DNA of 7,766 nt from Bacteroidales bacterium UBA2632 (lineage in GTDB: Bacteria; Bacteroidota; Bacteroidia; Bacteroidales; Dysgonomonadaceae), in contig DENY01000089.1 of assembly GCA_002359825.1 (NCBI GenBank), forward strand, positions 8,993 to 16,758, given 5' to 3'. The translations under genes were made by a program, and so were the position numbers. Below, piece after piece: positions 5,176 through 7,766 of this stretch. A model generated the notes under the pieces. That model did not search any database, had not been told where the DNA came from, and was given only the letters and a program-made list of their open reading frames with translations. The stretch's first letter is position 1. Every line of letters starts with the position of its first letter.

Positions 5176-6804
5176 CTATTCCACAACTTCATAATTGCGC
5201 ATCATCCCCATATCTTCATGCTCTAAGTTGTGACAATGATAAATGAAAATACCTGTAAAGTCTTCAAACCTCAAAGCTACTTTCACACGCATATCAGATA
5301 AAAGTAAGAAAGTATCTTGCCAACCTTCATCAATGAAACCATCTTTCATAGAGTTCCATACCGATGGAGATACTTGTGAAACATCGCGATCGATTATTTG
5401 AAACTGCAAACCATGAATGTGCACCGGATGAGGCATCTTCATCATATTGCTCATTCGCCCCATTCCACTACCACTATTTATAAACTCCCATACTTCCGTA
5501 GTGTTCAATTTTACTTTTTCCCATTCGGCCACTTCCGTCATTTCAAAAGTTCGTCCATTGATGAGCCAGTTCATACGTTGGAAGTGGAAATCGAATTGCC
5601 TTGGAGAATCATGATTGACTGCTTCCGACAAATCAAATTGATCAATAGCTTCAAACGCCGCTGGTAAAGAAAGACTTTCACCAAGCACATCCGTAACCAC
5701 AAAGTTGTACAAATTGAGAGCCTCCCCATTATCTATATAGGAGTCAGATTGATTACTTTCGCTGTGCATCATGCCTCTACCCCCTCTTCTTCCGCCCATC
5801 ATACCACCACCTCTACTTCCGCCACCCATCATTCCCATCATAGTGCCACTATCAAATGAGAGACTATTGAGAGATATTTGTCGGTCAGTATCTTCTTGCG
5901 AAAAATCGCGCCACACATCAATGCGCTCACCTGGAGCAAGCATCATATAAGGCTTCTCTGTAGGCTGTGAAAGCAAGCCACCGTCATTGCCAATAACGGT
6001 CAAATCTGCACCATCACTCCAAGCTACTTTATAAATTCTTGAATTAGACCCATTCAATACTCTAAAGCGATAGGTGCCCTTTTTCAACTCCATCGAAGTG
6101 TTGCTCTGTCCATTTATTATAATTTCATCACCCAAAAAACCAATCATTCTATCCATCATATTGTTTTCCAAATAAACAAGTTGATTGGACGCATCAAATC
6201 TTCTATCCTGAATTACTAGTGGCACTTCATATTCCACAGCGGGCATGTCATCTCTATCGTCTTCCACAATAAATAGTCCTGCCAATCCGTTATACACCTG
6301 CGGACCAGTTTGCCCATGCGGATGCGGATGAAACCAATAGGTGCCCGGTCGATTGTCAACTACAAACTCATAGATATACTCTTCTCCATTATTGATCACA
6401 TGCATAGGATGGCCATCCATTTCGTGTGGCACATGCAGGCCATGCCAGTGAATGATACTTTCTTCGGGTAGTTCATTGGTAAAACGAACACGAATCTTCT
6501 GTTGTGGCTTCACGCGTATGATAGGCCCTAAGTACGATTGTGGAATCTTTTGAAGTGATGAACTCTCTCCTTTTATCAATTCAGCATCATAAGAATAGAC
6601 AGCTGTTTTCTGTCCTTCAAAAAGTTGTATCTCTGAGGGTTTTGCAGTTATTGCAATATCTATATCAGCTTCGAATGACTCATTGATGGTGAGACTACTG
6701 TTTGATTGTTTATTTTGTGCACTACTATGACAAAAAACAAACGAGGGCATGATGATCAAAGCCATCAATGCCCCCGTTAAATATTTAATACTAGTTTTCT
6801 TCAT
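5176..6804 (-). CDS. CueO/CopA-like multicopper oxidase, exported
   Basis: This is a complete 542-residue three-cupredoxin-domain oxidase, most likely a periplasmic enzyme that oxidises Cu(I) to Cu(II) and reduces O2 to water. All four copper-site motifs are present: HWHG (119-122), FHPHPHG (158-164), HPVHIHG (459-465) and HCH-x3-H (523-529). C524, H459, H529 and M534 would form the type 1 site, and the paired His of the other motifs the trinuclear cluster. Residues 320-347 are a Met/Gly-rich insert with 8 Met in MM pairs, and a second Met cluster (448-457) lies just before HPVHIHG. Such Met-rich segments bind Cu(I) in CueO, which supports a cuprous oxidase role. The N-terminus (about residues 1-30) is a Sec-type signal without a twin-Arg motif. 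The ATG at 6804 is only 3 nt after the aldolase stop, so translation is probably coupled and the two genes share a transcript. Laccase-like activity on phenols is possible. Confidence 0.93.
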   Translation of the reverse strand: MKKTSIKYLTGALMALIIMPSFVFCHSSAQNKQSNSSLTINESFEADIDIAITAKPSEIQLFEGQKTAVYSYDAELIKGESSSLQKIPQSYLGPIIRVKPQQKIRVRFTNELPEESIIHWHGLHVPHEMDGHPMHVINNGEEYIYEFVVDNRPGTYWFHPHPHGQTGPQVYNGLAGLFIVEDDRDDMPAVEYEVPLVIQDRRFDASNQLVYLENNMMDRMIGFLGDEIIINGQSNTSMELKKGTYRFRVLNGSNSRIYKVAWSDGADLTVIGNDGGLLSQPTEKPYMMLAPGERIDVWRDFSQEDTDRQISLNSLSFDSGTMMGMMGGGSRGGGMMGGRRGGRGMMHSESNQSDSYIDNGEALNLYNFVVTDVLGESLSLPAAFEAIDQFDLSEAVNHDSPRQFDFHFQRMNWLINGRTFEMTEVAEWEKVKLNTTEVWEFINSGSGMGRMSNMMKMPHPVHIHGLQFQIIDRDVSQVSPSVWNSMKDGFIDEGWQDTFLLLSDMRVKVALRFEDFTGIFIYHCHNLEHEDMGMMRNYEVVE

Positions 6805-6807
6805 AGA

Positions 6808-7766
6808 TTAAGCCAAATCAATCTCTTCATTCAAGTAAACGTCTTGTATAAGATTCAACAACTTCACTCCATCTTCCATGGGTCGCTGAAATGCTTTTCT
6901 ACCCGAAATAAGACCTGTACCGCCAGCTCGTTTATTTATAACAGCCGTGCGAGCAGCATCTGCAAAGTCATTATCGCCCGACGCTCCACCTGAGTTAATC
7001 AACCCAATCCTTCCCATGTAGTTGTTCACTACTTGATACCTACACAAGTCAATTGGATGATCAGTAGCTAATTTATTATACATCCGAGGATTAGTTTTAC
7101 CAAACTTAATATCACGGAATCCTCCATTAGTATCAGGCAACTTTTGTTTGATGATATCTGCTTTAATAGTTACCCCTATATAGTTTGCTTGTCCCGTGAG
7201 GTCGGCTGCAGCATGATAATCTTTGTCTCCTACCTTAAAGTCATTGTTACGTGTGTAGCACCACAATACAGTGGCCATGCCCAGTTCGTGTGCCTCCTCA
7301 AAAGCCTCAGACACTTCTTGCAACTGACGGTCTGCCTCTTCCGATCCAAAATAGATAGTTGCTCCCACAGCGGCAGCACCCAAGTTCCATGCCTCTTGCA
7401 CCGAGCCATACATTATTTGGTCGTATGTATTAGGATAGGTCAATAGTTGATTGTGATTCAATTTTACAAGGAATGGAATCTTATGTGCATATTTTCTTGC
7501 ATACAATGCCAATCCTCCAAATGTTGTGGCCACAGCGTTACATCCTCCCTCAATAGCCAATTTAATAATGTTTTCGGGATTGAAATAAAGCGGATTGGGA
7601 GCAAAAGACGCTCCTGCCGTATGCTCTATTCCTTGGTCAACCGGAAGTATCGACATATATCCTGTACCACTCAAACGACCATGATTGTACAACGCTGAAA
7701 TATTTTTAAGCACCTGCACATTCCTATCGCTTATACCAAATACTTCGTCCACATAGTTGGGACCTG
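6808..7766 (-). CDS. fbaB: Fructose-bisphosphate aldolase class I, DhnA/FbaB family (N-terminus off the right edge)
   Basis: The frame is open to the right edge. A GTG at 7752 could be read as a start, but the upstream codons (GPNY) match the family (E. coli FbaB has GHDYVD here), so the gene continues outside the window and about 35 residues are missing. The protein cleaves fructose 1,6-bisphosphate to dihydroxyacetone phosphate and glyceraldehyde 3-phosphate in the cytoplasm through a Schiff-base lysine, without metal. It aligns closely with E. coli FbaB from memory: [29 protein letters not shown]-like [35 protein letters not shown] and [11 protein letters not shown]. Counting the residue encoded at 7752 as 1, the catalytic Lys is K202 in ADIIKQK; phosphate-binding Gly loops lie at 250-259 and 277-284. 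The C-terminus is complete, ending LNEEIDLA. The stop is 3 nt before the multicopper oxidase ATG, an unusual partner for a glycolytic gene. Confidence 0.95.
   Translation of the reverse strand, partial: GPNYVDEVFGISDRNVQVLKNISALYNHGRLSGTGYMSILPVDQGIEHTAGASFAPNPLYFNPENIIKLAIEGGCNAVATTFGGLALYARKYAHKIPFLVKLNHNQLLTYPNTYDQIMYGSVQEAWNLGAAAVGATIYFGSEEADRQLQEVSEAFEEAHELGMATVLWCYTRNNDFKVGDKDYHAAADLTGQANYIGVTIKADIIKQKLPDTNGGFRDIKFGKTNPRMYNKLATDHPIDLCRYQVVNNYMGRIGLINSGGASGDNDFADAARTAVINKRAGGTGLISGRKAFQRPMEDGVKLLNLIQDVYLNEEIDLA

Noticed and set aside
7750..7752. GTG as the true start of the aldolase
   Set aside because: The codons upstream (GPNY) continue the family alignment, so the start lies beyond the window edge.

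Overview
The window looks like a chromosomal piece of a Bacteroidota (Bacteroidetes) genome. The DNA is AT-rich and no gene start has a clear Shine-Dalgarno sequence. Promoter-like sites match the TTTG / TAnnTTTG pattern of this phylum, and several protein families (DUF4412, DUF3347, DUF302, a DUF305-type membrane protein) are common there. The genus cannot be read from this window.

Layout. (1) 1-753, minus strand: an exported, Met-rich DUF4412 protein whose C-terminus lies beyond the left edge. (2) 754-1109: a divergent intergenic region. (3) 1110-2105, plus strand: a two-gene unit of a DUF3347 lipoprotein and a small DUF302 protein, closed by an intrinsic terminator at 2129-2154. (4) 2212-2367: the first ~26 codons of a DUF305-type membrane protein run straight into a REP-like double-hairpin repeat, so that gene is broken. 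About 310 bp of non-coding DNA follows. (5) 2681-4768, minus strand: a complete CopB-type (P1B-3, CPH motif) copper/silver ATPase with a His-rich N-terminus. (6) 4769-5175: a candidate copB promoter with a palindrome just downstream, an inverted pair of a second REP-like repeat, and weak hairpins. (7) 5176-7766, minus strand: a class I fructose-bisphosphate aldolase (fbaB, start beyond the right edge) followed after only 3 nt by a CueO/CopA-like multicopper oxidase.

Taken together this is a copper-handling neighbourhood. CopB would expel Cu from the cytoplasm and the multicopper oxidase would oxidise Cu(I) in the periplasm. The DUF3347 lipoprotein probably binds metal in the envelope. DUF302 and DUF305 proteins often accompany such genes, although their biochemical roles are not established. 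The two most unusual points are the very tight aldolase-oxidase gene pair and the decay of the DUF305-type gene at a repeat element. I see no convincing wholly new system; the findings are specific testable oddities within a recognisable copper cluster.
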